Positions 8,710 to 16,790 of a stretch of DNA of 64,000 nt are shown here, piece after piece (the first letter of the stretch is position 1; each line of letters opens with the position of its first letter). This stretch comes from a virus. A program made the position numbers and the translations under genes. Location of the stretch: positions 80,174 through 144,173 of the IMG/VR virus record IMGVR_UViG_3300033149_003715. One strand, given 5' to 3'. Below the pieces are notes generated by a model. It did not search any database, was not told the DNA's origin, and saw only the letters and a list, made by a program, of their open reading frames with translations.

Positions 8710-8874
8710 TTAAGTATAAATCTGATATTTTTTCTTTGGCTTTTTTGGGTGTTCTTTCTTTTTTACACATTTTAGGCATAATTTATTATTTGAGATGGGA
8801 ACATGGTACACTTTACATTGTGGACACTTTACCGTATCATATATGTACACCTGCTGTGGAAAAATTGTTTGCAT
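8710..8874 (-). CDS. small zinc-ribbon protein
   Basis: A 54-residue ORF reads MQTIFPQQVYIYDTVKCPQC, then a short turn, then LCLKC and a lysine-rich tail. Two CxxC pairs 16 residues apart make a plausible single zinc ribbon. The start is six bases after the Hsp20 stop, suggesting coupling; its own ribosome site is weak. The basic tail suggests nucleic-acid binding, which is inferred. Confidence 0.6.
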   Translation of the reverse strand: MQTIFPQQVYIYDTVKCPQCKVYHVPISNNKLCLKCVKKKEHPKKPKKKYQIYT

Positions 8875-8880
8875 TATTAG

Positions 8881-9291
8881 TTAGTTACTAATTTTCAACT
8901 TAATCGGCTCCTCGATTTGTTTTTTGGGAATCTTAATATATAAAACACCATTGTTGAGAGAAACTGATGCTTTTTTGAGCATATATGTTTCACTATCCAC
9001 GTAGAAATCTGTTCTTAGTTTATCACTACGATTTCTAGATTGGTATTTAATATTTGCAGATTTTTGTTGTACAGTAGCTTTATTACATTTTACAGTTAAT
9101 GTATGATCTCTGACAGAAATATCAATTTCATCCTCGGTAAAACCAGGAACTTCTATTTCTAAAATTAATTCTGTATCAGTTGTTATAACATTTGATTTTG
9201 GTTTTGGTACTGATGTTGTTTTTGGATAGAGATCAGAAAAAATGAACGGATAACTAAATAAATTATCAAATAATCGTGTTGTATTAGACAT
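8881..9291 (-). CDS. Hsp20/alpha-crystallin small heat shock protein
   Basis: 136 residues with an alpha-crystallin domain from about residue 36 on: ELILEIEVPGFTEDEIDISV, LTVKC, then VSLNNGVLYIKIPK, which carries the domain-ending strand and GVL motif. The C-terminal tail EEPIKLKI contains an IxL/I-type anchoring motif. It holds misfolded proteins, perhaps aiding virion assembly. A strong AGGAGG ribosome site precedes the ATG. Such genes are frequent in large marine and freshwater phages. Confidence 0.92.
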   Translation of the reverse strand: MSNTTRLFDNLFSYPFIFSDLYPKTTSVPKPKSNVITTDTELILEIEVPGFTEDEIDISVRDHTLTVKCNKATVQQKSANIKYQSRNRSDKLRTDFYVDSETYMLKKASVSLNNGVLYIKIPKKQIEEPIKLKISN

Positions 9292-9325
9292 TTGTTCCTC
9301 CTATTCGTATACTTTTAAAATATTA

Positions 9326-10129
9326 TTACGTAAAATTCATCCAAAGACATTCTTTTTTTCGATTCTTTTTCTTACTGCCTGAAGCATGATTTGCAATATT
9401 AAATTCTACTCTATTCCATGTCGAATAAAGTTCGTCATAAAGTTTAGACGGATAACCACTTATAACAACCATACTTTTGCACGTAGTCAAAATCGCTGCC
9501 AAATTTCTATGGTCTTCATCAGTCATTTCCTGGTTGTATATATTGCGACTGTTTTGTTGTCTCGTAGATGAAACATAAGGTGGATCACAATAAATCAAAG
9601 TTTCGGGACTATCCCATTTCTGGATAACTTTTTCTGCTGGACGATTTAAAATTTCTACTGATCGGAGTCTTTCTACTATCATAGGAAGTTGTTCATCAAT
9701 AATAGAAAGATACCCAGATACCACATCAGCCATTCCTTTTCTAGCACGATGTAATGTAAAACTAAAAGAATCACCACGTCCACCAAGTGATAATCTCCAT
9801 CGTATAAAATCTCGACGAGCTTGCTCTATTTCATCTTTTGCCGACTCTGTTGATTCATAAAATTCGATTTCACTGTAAGGTGTCAAGGTAAGTCGTTTTT
9901 GTAATTCTTTCCCGTGATCACGAAGTACCCGAAATAGTCGAGTTATCCTAGAATCAATGTCATTATAAACTTCAATCATAGAAGGAGATTTATTTAATAA
10001 TACTGAAGCTGCACCACCAAACGGTTCTAGGTAAGTATGATGAGGTGGAAAATACTTAATAATAAGATGTGCTAAATAATACTTTCCACCATGCCATTTT
10101 ACTGGTGGTCTAAGTTTCTTTTTCTGCAT
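9326..10129 (-). CDS. dam: D12-class (Dam-like) DNA adenine methyltransferase
   Basis: 267 residues. The SAM-binding motif is KWHGGKYYLAHLI at the N-terminus with EPFGGAASVLL (35-45); the catalytic motif is DPPYV (172-176), with NDID between them. This order is that of D12 N6-adenine methylases. Target recognition is probably in the middle helices, and the site cannot be read from sequence. It is the second adenine methylase of the window and unrelated to the MT-A70 one. Confidence 0.93.
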   Translation of the reverse strand: MQKKKLRPPVKWHGGKYYLAHLIIKYFPPHHTYLEPFGGAASVLLNKSPSMIEVYNDIDSRITRLFRVLRDHGKELQKRLTLTPYSEIEFYESTESAKDEIEQARRDFIRWRLSLGGRGDSFSFTLHRARKGMADVVSGYLSIIDEQLPMIVERLRSVEILNRPAEKVIQKWDSPETLIYCDPPYVSSTRQQNSRNIYNQEMTDEDHRNLAAILTTCKSMVVISGYPSKLYDELYSTWNRVEFNIANHASGSKKKNRKKECLWMNFT

Positions 10130-10142
10130 TTACTTTTATATT

Positions 10143-10433
10143 TTAGTTTTCTAATTTAAAATATCGCTTTGCTCTTTCTTTCATCTCCTTGATGGTTTCA
10201 CCTATAATATCATAATCCCATGATGAACGAATAGCTGGATGTACATTGCTACCTTTTTTAGCTCGGCCGATTGCAATTTCTAATCCTCGTTTTTTGTCGA
10301 ATTTATCGCGTGGACAACACTGTGACCAACCTATTTTATCTTTATCAAGTGCGACTACTACTCCTATGGGTTTATCGCAAAATCTCACATATTTTACTAA
10401 AACCTTTTTACCATTTTCTGTTAATTGACTCAT
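10143..10433 (-). CDS. phage hypothetical protein
   Basis: 96 residues, beta-rich N-terminus (VLVKYVRFCDKPIGVVVALD) then GWSQCCPRDKFDKKRGLEIA and a helical C-terminus KEMKERAKRYFKL. I recall short phage proteins with the GWS.C.P.D.F.K..G..IA pattern but no function. Its ATG overlaps the upstream stop by four bases, a sign of coupling. Confidence 0.7.
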   Translation of the reverse strand: MSQLTENGKKVLVKYVRFCDKPIGVVVALDKDKIGWSQCCPRDKFDKKRGLEIAIGRAKKGSNVHPAIRSSWDYDIIGETIKEMKERAKRYFKLEN

Positions 10434-10885
10434 TGGCTAATTTTCCTCACAACAATATTTACATCTTCTAAAGCTTCAAAATGTCCTTCCCACGGTTTAT
10501 ATTTACCATCATATGTATTGTTACGTATGGATTCAACAATTTTCTCTGCTTGTTTGTAATTGTTATATATATCTTCAATGTACCATGCACCATGTGTTAT
10601 ACCAAATGTTCCTCCAGTTTGAAATCTGACTAATACTATATAAACTTCTTGACCAACATTTGGTTTAAATGATACATTATGTAATTCTCTGAAAAAATTT
10701 GCATTTTGTTTGTTTAGGTGTATGTTTTGTAATTCAAAGTTAATATATGATGGTTGAAGATTTGGCCACTCAGTATCTTCTTCTCCTGGACAGATTTCTC
10801 CGCCACTCTCATATTCTATATAATCTACATATAATGGATATTTAGTAACAGTATATTTTTCTTTAATAGTTGATGATATTGTCAT
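10430..10885 (-). CDS. hypothetical protein
   Basis: 151 residues, acidic, Tyr-rich, no motif recognised. The alternating strands around VGQEVYIVLVRFQTGGTFG and GAWYIEDIY suggest a small beta domain. Coupled to the next gene by an ATGA overlap. Confidence 0.65.
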   Translation of the reverse strand: MTISSTIKEKYTVTKYPLYVDYIEYESGGEICPGEEDTEWPNLQPSYINFELQNIHLNKQNANFFRELHNVSFKPNVGQEVYIVLVRFQTGGTFGITHGAWYIEDIYNNYKQAEKIVESIRNNTYDGKYKPWEGHFEALEDVNIVVRKISQ

Positions 10886-10912
10886 ACTATTTTCCTTTAT
10901 ATTTTTTGTAGT

Positions 10913-11176
10913 TTATACGTCAACTTCTTTCCAATGTATTAGAATTGCCTCAGCCATACACAAATAGTTTGCTTTTTTCGCTTGTTTATATGCTTCTTGA
11001 CTATTTCCATTTTGTAAATATTGACGACATTTTACTAATGTTTCAATCCTATCTCCATCTATCCAATTACGTTTTTTATTATGAAGAAAAAAGGCAATAT
11101 CAAGATTATAGAGTATTGATTCTTTATGTGGATAGCATTTTAATACTAATTCGTTTGACAACCTATGTGATGACAT
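10913..11176 (-). CDS. hypothetical helical protein
   Basis: 87 residues, predicted helical, with alternating Lys and Ala (EAYKQAKKANYLCMAEAIL), which could form a helical-hairpin repeat. No known family. It is the last gene before a membrane protein gene in the same direction. Confidence 0.6.
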   Translation of the reverse strand: MSSHRLSNELVLKCYPHKESILYNLDIAFFLHNKKRNWIDGDRIETLVKCRQYLQNGNSQEAYKQAKKANYLCMAEAILIHWKEVDV

Positions 11177-11187
11177 TCTTTGTGTTG

Positions 11188-11400
11188 TTATAATTTTTGC
11201 TTTATTGTTGTTCGTATTTGTTCATTTATAAGAATTAGAAATGTAACGACAAACAAAATAGATGCAAATGGTGTTAGAGTAATTAACAACAAACATACAG
11301 TGAATATAAACACAAAAGCCAATAATGTATGAAATATAAAAAATAATAGACTTAAAGGTATATTTACAATTTTCTTAAGAAAAGCAATAATCATGATCAA
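11188..11400 (-). CDS. small two-helix membrane protein
   Basis: 70 residues; residues 2-30 and 33-60 are both strongly hydrophobic (LLFFIFHTLLAFVFIFTVCL and LTPFASILFVVTFLILI), with a short basic tail. It would sit in the host inner membrane as a helical hairpin. Shape fits a pinholin or a superinfection-exclusion protein, but sequence does not decide. GGAAA lies upstream of the start. Confidence 0.65.
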   Translation of the reverse strand: MIMIIAFLKKIVNIPLSLLFFIFHTLLAFVFIFTVCLLLITLTPFASILFVVTFLILINEQIRTTIKQKL

Positions 11401-11406
11401 TTTCCA

Positions 11407-12309
11407 TTATGTATAGGAATCTAATAGTTGAATCCAATGTTTTTTAATTTTTTCTTTACTAAAATGTTTGATAGCAATATTGCGGCATATTTTTGATAAA
11501 TCTTGTGCTAAGTCTGGTTTATTTAGCAGATTTTTTATGATTTGTCTTAACCCTAATATGGAATCAGAACATAATTCTTTTGGTAACAGTTGATGTATCT
11601 CATAGGTAGTACCATAATATTTTGTGTCAAATCCTTTATAAAATAATTCTGGTCCTATAGCTACAATTGGTATACCGATCATAAGACATTCAATAAAACC
11701 CAACGTATAACTAGCCGGAAAGGTACCCGTATAAAGCATACAGCGATTTTGTTTTAATGTTCTAACTAATTCGGACGATGGCACTTCTTGATGTCGAATT
11801 ACTCCTTGATTTAAATCCTCATTTCCTTTACCATATAATACTCTTGCAAATCCATCTGTAATCTGCAAAAATTCTTGAAATTTAACATGTTTTGGTCTTT
11901 TTAATACTTTTTTGGAAAAACCACATACTCTTTTAATTTCTCCCGTGTATCCTTTCCAGATATTGGGATCTTTGTAGAATCTAATCACGCTACCACCGGC
12001 ATATTGTGGAATATTGACTTCACATGGCGAACAACGAACAATGTTAATCCCTGATTTTGTATATTTTTTGAGGGCTATTTCCATACCAAGATGAGATTGC
12101 CCAATAGTTCTAAATAAAATTGGTTTATGTTTAATAAGATGGTGGAAATTTTCAAGCCAGTGAAGTCGGTGGACTATTATATAAAGATCACAAGTTAGGT
12201 CTGGTGGTTCATCTAACTTTCCAACAATAATTTCATATCTTAGTTCTTTTAATAAAGATACTTCTGAAGCCATTAAAGAACTATGACATGGATAATAAAA
12301 AATTTTCAT
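11407..12309 (-). CDS. glycosyltransferase-like protein (GT-B fold)
   Basis: 300 residues. The second half fits a GT-B donor domain: RCMLYTGTFPASYTLGFIEC followed by LMIGIPIVAIGPELF, where the glutamate region before the small/hydrophobic GIPIVAIG strand is typical, and a C-terminal helix ends in HWIQLLDSYT. The N-terminus is Rossmann-like but weakly conserved. It overlaps the upstream small zinc protein gene by four bases. Substrate unknown. Confidence 0.68.
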   Translation of the reverse strand: MKIFYYPCHSSLMASEVSLLKELRYEIIVGKLDEPPDLTCDLYIIVHRLHWLENFHHLIKHKPILFRTIGQSHLGMEIALKKYTKSGINIVRCSPCEVNIPQYAGGSVIRFYKDPNIWKGYTGEIKRVCGFSKKVLKRPKHVKFQEFLQITDGFARVLYGKGNEDLNQGVIRHQEVPSSELVRTLKQNRCMLYTGTFPASYTLGFIECLMIGIPIVAIGPELFYKGFDTKYYGTTYEIHQLLPKELCSDSILGLRQIIKNLLNKPDLAQDLSKICRNIAIKHFSKEKIKKHWIQLLDSYT

Positions 12310-12524
12310 ATATTGTTTTGTGAAGTATTGTGTGAATAGATATTAGCATCTATCCAACATTTTTCATTACATACAGGACAAATAAATATATAATAACTTT
12401 CATTTCTTGGACTAAAGAAAAATTTACCTTCACTGGGTTTAGAACTAATAATAGATTTACAATAAATACACGTCCATAGTCTTTCTATTTCTTTTTCTGG
12501 TAGTGAACGTTTTATAATTTTCAT
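12306..12524 (-). CDS. small zinc-finger-like protein
   Basis: 72 residues with CIYCKS and, about 30 residues on, CPVCNEKCW; the four cysteines likely hold one zinc. An Asn/Ser tail follows. Coupled to the glycosyltransferase-like gene by a 4-base overlap. Function unknown. Confidence 0.65.
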   Translation of the reverse strand: MKIIKRSLPEKEIERLWTCIYCKSIISSKPSEGKFFFSPRNESYYIFICPVCNEKCWIDANIYSHNTSQNNI

Positions 12525-12542
12525 TTTTAAATAATTGCAAAT

Positions 12543-12740
12543 TTATTTCGATTGTCTAAAAGGTAATAACCATTGCAAAAATTGCCACAAGAAATCGTCT
12601 CTATTTCTCTCTCCAGCATCAATTTCGGCTTTTACAGCGTCATAATCCATATAAACTTCTTGATCTGTTTTGAGACTATAAATCAGATTAAATTTAGCCC
12701 ACTTATCTTTTTGACTGCCTGTTAATGGGTGTGAATACAC
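12543..12740 (-). CDS. hypothetical protein
   Basis: 65 residues if translation starts at the GTG at 12740, which overlaps the upstream TAG as TAGTG and has AAGGA 6-7 bases upstream. The longer reading from ATG 12809 would overlap the upstream gene by 70 bases and is less likely. Contains acidic DYDAVKAEIDAGERNRDDF and aromatic WQFLQWLLPF. Not recognised. Confidence 0.6.
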   Translation of the reverse strand: MYSHPLTGSQKDKWAKFNLIYSLKTDQEVYMDYDAVKAEIDAGERNRDDFLWQFLQWLLPFRQSK

Positions 12741-12949
12741 TATTTTTCCTTCATATTTTTCTTGGGAACTTTTACCTTTATTTTGCCGGTTCCGCAACAG
12801 TGTGGACATATCTTCTCTATTTGTACTGCATCTACAATTTCCGTTCCGTATTGTATTTTTCCATTTTTTAACGGTAATGGAACTCGAATTTTTGTAGGAT
12901 CTAAATCAATAGGATCAATGATATACATTTGTGAAACCTTTCTATTCAT
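12740..12949 (-). CDS. small protein with DnaJ-type zinc motif
   Basis: 69 residues. CPHCCGTGKIKVKVP is a half-site of the DnaJ central zinc repeat (CxxCxGxG); only one repeat exists, so metal binding would need a partner or dimer. The N-terminus begins MNRKVSQMYIIDPIDL. It overlaps the radical SAM gene end by 8 bases. Confidence 0.6.
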   Translation of the reverse strand: MNRKVSQMYIIDPIDLDPTKIRVPLPLKNGKIQYGTEIVDAVQIEKICPHCCGTGKIKVKVPKKNMKEK

Positions 12950-13910
12950 ATGTATATGTCCAACATTTTTCGCAGGGAGTACCTGTCATATCACCTTTTA
13001 ACATAGCAGCCCTCAAATCTTGATACTTTTGACTATGCCAAGCTCCCATGATACCAATTTCTTTTACATTACCCATATCAAAACTGTGATCGTGATTAAA
13101 ACAACATCCAGCAGCGATATTATCGTAAGTAATACGTAACTCAGAAAATAATGCAAAACAATAACCTTGCTGATTGTTGTTTTGTACTCCATATCGTCCA
13201 AAATTACCTTTTACTGGTTTTTTACCCATTAATTCTAAATCTTCAATTGCCATACCACCAGAAGAATATAATGGAAGATAATACATTTCATCAACATATG
13301 GTGCAATTTCTTTTAATGCTTTTTCCATTTTCTCAAATTGTTCGTCGTCATATTTTACACTAGATGCAAATAATCCGCACGAGTAATTATGTTCTTGGCG
13401 AAGATAGTATGCGTCCTTAATATTACGAATAATGGTATGAAAATGTTTTTTATTAACACCAGTTATTTCTTCGTATTGATTTTCATCTGCATAATTAAAA
13501 CTCCATTTGAGACTATCCAAACCAGCATCCATGCATTGTTTTACTTTCTCTTTATTAGCTTCTTTTCCATTGGTTGTTAAAAATACATATTCAATGCCAG
13601 CATCTTTGGCATATTTGATGGCTTGTGGTAATCGTTTATCTAGCATTGATTCCCCGAGATAGAACATACCTGCTTCTTTAATTCCCAAATCCACCATTTC
13701 ATTAATGATTGATTTGTAGTCGTCAAAGTTCATATATCCAGGTTTTCTAAGATTTTGGGCAACACCACAATATTTACATTTGTGAGAACAAATTCCACCA
13801 ACTAATTCAATTTTGATACTTTTTGGTGGTGGTGGTTTTAAGCACAATCGTTCTGGTGAAACTTGTGTAACTTGATCTACTTTATCTGTAATTGTAAACT
13901 TTTTTGTCAT
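12942..13910 (-). CDS. radical SAM protein with SPASM-like C-terminus
   Basis: 322 residues from ATG 13910, which has AAAAGGAC upstream; the longer reading would overlap the VWA gene. The [4Fe-4S] motif is CSHKCKYC (C41, C45, C48). The barrel follows with GIKEAGMFYLGESMLDKRLP and FLTTNGKEANKEKV. The C-terminus carries Cys pairs (AAGCCFNHD, GTPCEKCWTYTYE) like a SPASM/Twitch cluster. Such enzymes modify peptides or sugars. Next to sugar genes, a role in glycan or peptide modification is likely but not shown. Confidence 0.88.
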   Translation of the reverse strand: MTKKFTITDKVDQVTQVSPERLCLKPPPPKSIKIELVGGICSHKCKYCGVAQNLRKPGYMNFDDYKSIINEMVDLGIKEAGMFYLGESMLDKRLPQAIKYAKDAGIEYVFLTTNGKEANKEKVKQCMDAGLDSLKWSFNYADENQYEEITGVNKKHFHTIIRNIKDAYYLRQEHNYSCGLFASSVKYDDEQFEKMEKALKEIAPYVDEMYYLPLYSSGGMAIEDLELMGKKPVKGNFGRYGVQNNNQQGYCFALFSELRITYDNIAAGCCFNHDHSFDMGNVKEIGIMGAWHSQKYQDLRAAMLKGDMTGTPCEKCWTYTYE

Positions 13911-13935
13911 TTTCAAAGTCCTTTTGTTGGTATAG

Positions 13936-14580
13936 TTATTGCCATTTATTAACCATGCTATCTCTTTCACTTTGACTAAAACTGCTATCAATGGGCAATC
14001 CTCTATGTAGACGCGACCTCATATCTACAACTTTGCTACAAAGTGTATTATATACAGTACCACATATGTTCGTATCATATTGAGCAATAGCTGATGTTTT
14101 AATGCCGAGACTTCTTCCTTCATCAAAAGCATTAATATCGGCACCTAAAAATTGAAAATGCCAATTATACTTATTCTGTTGATGTTCAATCATTTCTTTA
14201 ACTTGTGTTTTTGTAAACTCTATACTGCTATTTTCGTGACCATCCGTAACTATAATAAAGATAACACATCCAGGTTTTTGGTTTTCTTCTAATTTATCTA
14301 AACGTAAACCAACTTCATTAATTGTTCGCCCTACAGCATCTAAAAGAGCAGTACAACCCCGTGGTACTAACTTATATGATCCCACATCTTGAATTGGTGT
14401 TCCATTATATAAAAAATTATACTTTGTATCAAATTCTACCAAGGTAAAATTAGCATTTCCAATAGCTTCTTTTTGTTTTTGTATAAATGTGTTAATTCCA
14501 CCTTCTGCATCAGATTGACATGATACCATAGAACCACTTCTATCTACTACTAATGTAATATCTGTTAAATCTTTTCTCAT
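13936..14580 (-). CDS. von Willebrand factor A (VWA) domain protein
   Basis: 214 residues from ATG 14580. The metal-ion-dependent adhesion site is intact: DRSGSM at residue 13-18, a Thr region in PRGCTALLDAVG, and FIIVTDGHENSS. VWA domains mediate metal-dependent protein contact. Upstream, at 14581-14790, lies a partial copy of its own 5' end, so the reading frame stays open to 14760 and would add 60 duplicated residues (see findings). Confidence 0.85.
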   Translation of the reverse strand: MRKDLTDITLVVDRSGSMVSCQSDAEGGINTFIQKQKEAIGNANFTLVEFDTKYNFLYNGTPIQDVGSYKLVPRGCTALLDAVGRTINEVGLRLDKLEENQKPGCVIFIIVTDGHENSSIEFTKTQVKEMIEHQQNKYNWHFQFLGADINAFDEGRSLGIKTSAIAQYDTNICGTVYNTLCSKVVDMRSRLHRGLPIDSSFSQSERDSMVNKWQ

Positions 14581-14775
14581 TATAAATATCTTTCTATTAT
14601 CATTTTGAACTTGAATTGGTGTTCCATTATATAAAAAATTATATTTTGTACCAAATTCTACCAAAGTAAAATTAGCATTTCCAATAGCTTCTTTTTGTTT
14701 TTGTATAAATGTGTTAATTCCACTTTCTGCAAATGTAATATCTGTTAAATCTTTTCTCATTATAAATATCTTTCT
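14581..14775 (-). repeat. partial tandem duplication of the VWA gene 5' end
   Basis: The about 195 bases upstream of the VWA start repeat the VWA gene from its leader (TATAAATATCTTTCTATTAT on the plus strand, both at 14580-14599 and 14760-14779) through about codon 50. The copy has lost about 45 bases covering the DRSGSM metal site, so MRKDLTDIT joins directly to GINTFIQKQ. It stays in frame with the true gene. Confidence 0.85.
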
Positions 14776-14789
14776 ATTATCATTTTATA

Positions 14790-15470
14790 TCAAATGTTTT
14801 TAATATATTCTTCTAATCGACAAATTTTTCCTTTGTTGATTAAATTATCTGTAAATTGTTTTTCTAAATCTCCGCGATGATATTGATGATCTTTTGGTTT
14901 GGTGGGAAAATAATGCAAAATTTGACCAGATTGTGATGGTACCAAATGGTCAAAGCCGTGAATTACTATTGGTTCACTTACTATAATACCATAATACACA
15001 TTGTTGGTCAAGGTCAAATCCCCATTTTGGCCACTATTTTCCAAGCTAAAATCACTACTGAATTGATGAACAAAGTAATCAATCGCCAAGATTCCTTGGC
15101 TACACCATTCCTTCATTGGTTGATTCAGGCCAAGTTTTTCTCCTGTTACCTTGGTGACATCAGGTGGTAGTACTTTACAAATATCGCCGTAGACTCCTAA
15201 TACATATTTGACTACTGTTGACATCCATGGTGTCCACTTACAATATGTCATTGCACACACTATAAGTTTAAACCATTCTTTAGGATGCCATATTACATCA
15301 TCACACGCTCGACGAAATAGAATATCTGTTTTTGTACCAATATATTTTTCGTAACCTTTAATTTGAAAATTATTGAATCGTATAACGATATCAAATTTAT
15401 TAATGTATTGTCCAAGTTCTTGATTAAATACTGATGGACCATTACCAACTAAAATCATTGTTTGTTGCAT
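14790..15470 (-). CDS. GT29 sialyltransferase-like glycosyltransferase
   Basis: 226 residues. The start ILVGNGPSVFNQELGQYI followed by FDIVIRFNNF and GYEKYIGTKTDILFRR matches the L-sialylmotif region of family GT29, which uses CMP-sugars. The C-terminal third has VIHGFDHLVPS and a histidine/tyrosine-rich DHQYHRGDLEKQF, possibly the S/VS motif equivalents. It is next to a KdsB-like CMP-sugar maker, so the donor is probably a CMP-ulosonate. Good family call, unknown acceptor. Confidence 0.8.
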   Translation of the reverse strand: MQQTMILVGNGPSVFNQELGQYINKFDIVIRFNNFQIKGYEKYIGTKTDILFRRACDDVIWHPKEWFKLIVCAMTYCKWTPWMSTVVKYVLGVYGDICKVLPPDVTKVTGEKLGLNQPMKEWCSQGILAIDYFVHQFSSDFSLENSGQNGDLTLTNNVYYGIIVSEPIVIHGFDHLVPSQSGQILHYFPTKPKDHQYHRGDLEKQFTDNLINKGKICRLEEYIKNI

Positions 15471-15472
15471 TA

Positions 15473-16069
15473 TTATTCTTTTTCGAATTTATAATTGAAA
15501 TACACAATATCTGTATTAAAATAATCTTTCACTATTTGTCGAATTTGATTATTATAATATGTAGAATAATGTTTGTGATTTGTTTTTAACAAATGTGGTA
15601 ATTTATGAAATTTTTCTTCAAGTTTTAAAATGGTGCATAAATTTAACCGATCTTGCTGTAAATTTTCAAATCGTAAAATATGGTTAACGATGATCTGCCC
15701 AATAGGCTTGTTATTGTTAGTTAAATAACACAATTGTGGTATACGACATATATGTGGTACATCTTTAATGTTTCTTTTGTTTTTACATACTAAATTCACA
15801 AATTGCTCAAATGATATTTTTTTAGCAATTACATTTGTTTGAATACAATATTTGTAAGCTGATACCATACGATCATATGGGTTTCTAACTACTGAAAATG
15901 ATACAAAATCATGCCAATTAATTTTATTTTGTAAATCAGATGCAGAAATATGTTTATTTAATTTAATGAACTTGTTATCATTTGTAGGAAAAAAAGATTT
16001 AATACTAGTACCGCCAGTTTTTGGTATATGTATTTGTACAAACCTATAATTTTTATTTACAATAACCAT
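15473..16069 (-). CDS. sulfotransferase (PAPS-dependent)
   Basis: 198 residues from ATG 16069, overlapping the KdsB-like gene by 17. The 5'-phosphosulfate loop is HIPKTGGTSIKSFF (near residues 14-27), and the 3'-phosphate site is VRNPYDRMVSAYKYC. These two motifs define the sulfotransferase family 2 fold. It would add sulfate from PAPS to a glycan hydroxyl. It is placed between a sialyltransferase-like and a CMP-sugar gene, so a sulfated acidic glycan is a fair inference. Later segments (HILRFENLQQD) agree. Confidence 0.86.
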   Translation of the reverse strand: MVIVNKNYRFVQIHIPKTGGTSIKSFFPTNDNKFIKLNKHISASDLQNKINWHDFVSFSVVRNPYDRMVSAYKYCIQTNVIAKKISFEQFVNLVCKNKRNIKDVPHICRIPQLCYLTNNNKPIGQIIVNHILRFENLQQDRLNLCTILKLEEKFHKLPHLLKTNHKHYSTYYNNQIRQIVKDYFNTDIVYFNYKFEKE

Positions 16070-16790
16070 CAACAAATCTATCGTAATCTTTTTGACAATC
16101 AATATTTAAAGATTTCGTAGTTTGTATTGATTGAATTAAAAATCTATTTTCCAACCACCATAATTGTTCTAATTTCTCGGTTGTGTTATGGAAAGAATTC
16201 ATAATTGATTCTGATCCATAAATAAGATCCAACATATGCGAACTCATAGCATAAACACCAACATTGATATTAAGTGTTTTCGATTTCCATGGAATAGGAT
16301 ATCTTGAATAATATATGGCAAAATCAAATTGATTCAATACTACTTTGGTACGATTATAATTTGGCATATCTAATTCAGTATTTGGCACAACATAGTGCAT
16401 AGCAGCAATGCTAGGAATACCATCTTTAAGTATTTTTGATAATGGTAAAAGATTTACATTTGGGGCATCCCCTTGTACATTGATATAAAAACCTTTACCA
16501 ATTTGTTGACTAGCTAAATAAGTTCTTTCAACACCACATGAAGCTTGACCAGTTGATATTGTGGATGCACCAAATTTTTTACATACTTGTTCAATTTTTG
16601 GAGAATCCGTAGCAATATATACGTCATTAATTCGACAGTTACATGGCAATAACTTATTGAGTTTATTTTTGTTTTCAATTACATTTTCCCATGTATGTTG
16701 AATTAAAGGTTTACCAGTTTTATCTAGCAACATCTTGTTTGGTAAACGACTACTATTTAATCGTGCCGGAATTACAATATAATTATTCAT
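16053..16790 (-). CDS. CMP-ulosonate synthetase (KdsB-like)
   Basis: 245 residues from ATG 16790, which overlaps the cupin stop as ATGA. It opens with VIPARLNSSRLPNKMLLDKT followed by GKPLIQHTWE, the nucleotide-binding signature of 3-deoxy-manno-octulosonate cytidylyltransferase, then VYIATDSPKI and FYINVQGDAPNV (QGDxP is a hallmark). LNINVGVYAMSSHML and TEKLEQLWWLENRF match the KdsB C-terminal part. It makes CMP-Kdo or a related CMP-sugar from CTP. Length fits the family (about 250). Confidence 0.87.
   Translation of the reverse strand: MNNYIVIPARLNSSRLPNKMLLDKTGKPLIQHTWENVIENKNKLNKLLPCNCRINDVYIATDSPKIEQVCKKFGASTISTGQASCGVERTYLASQQIGKGFYINVQGDAPNVNLLPLSKILKDGIPSIAAMHYVVPNTELDMPNYNRTKVVLNQFDFAIYYSRYPIPWKSKTLNINVGVYAMSSHMLDLIYGSESIMNSFHNTTEKLEQLWWLENRFLIQSIQTTKSLNIDCQKDYDRFVDGYCK

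Noticed and set aside
12543-12809. 88-codon version of the 12543 gene
   Set aside because: It would overlap the upstream gene by 70 bases; the GTG at 12740 with a good ribosome site is better.
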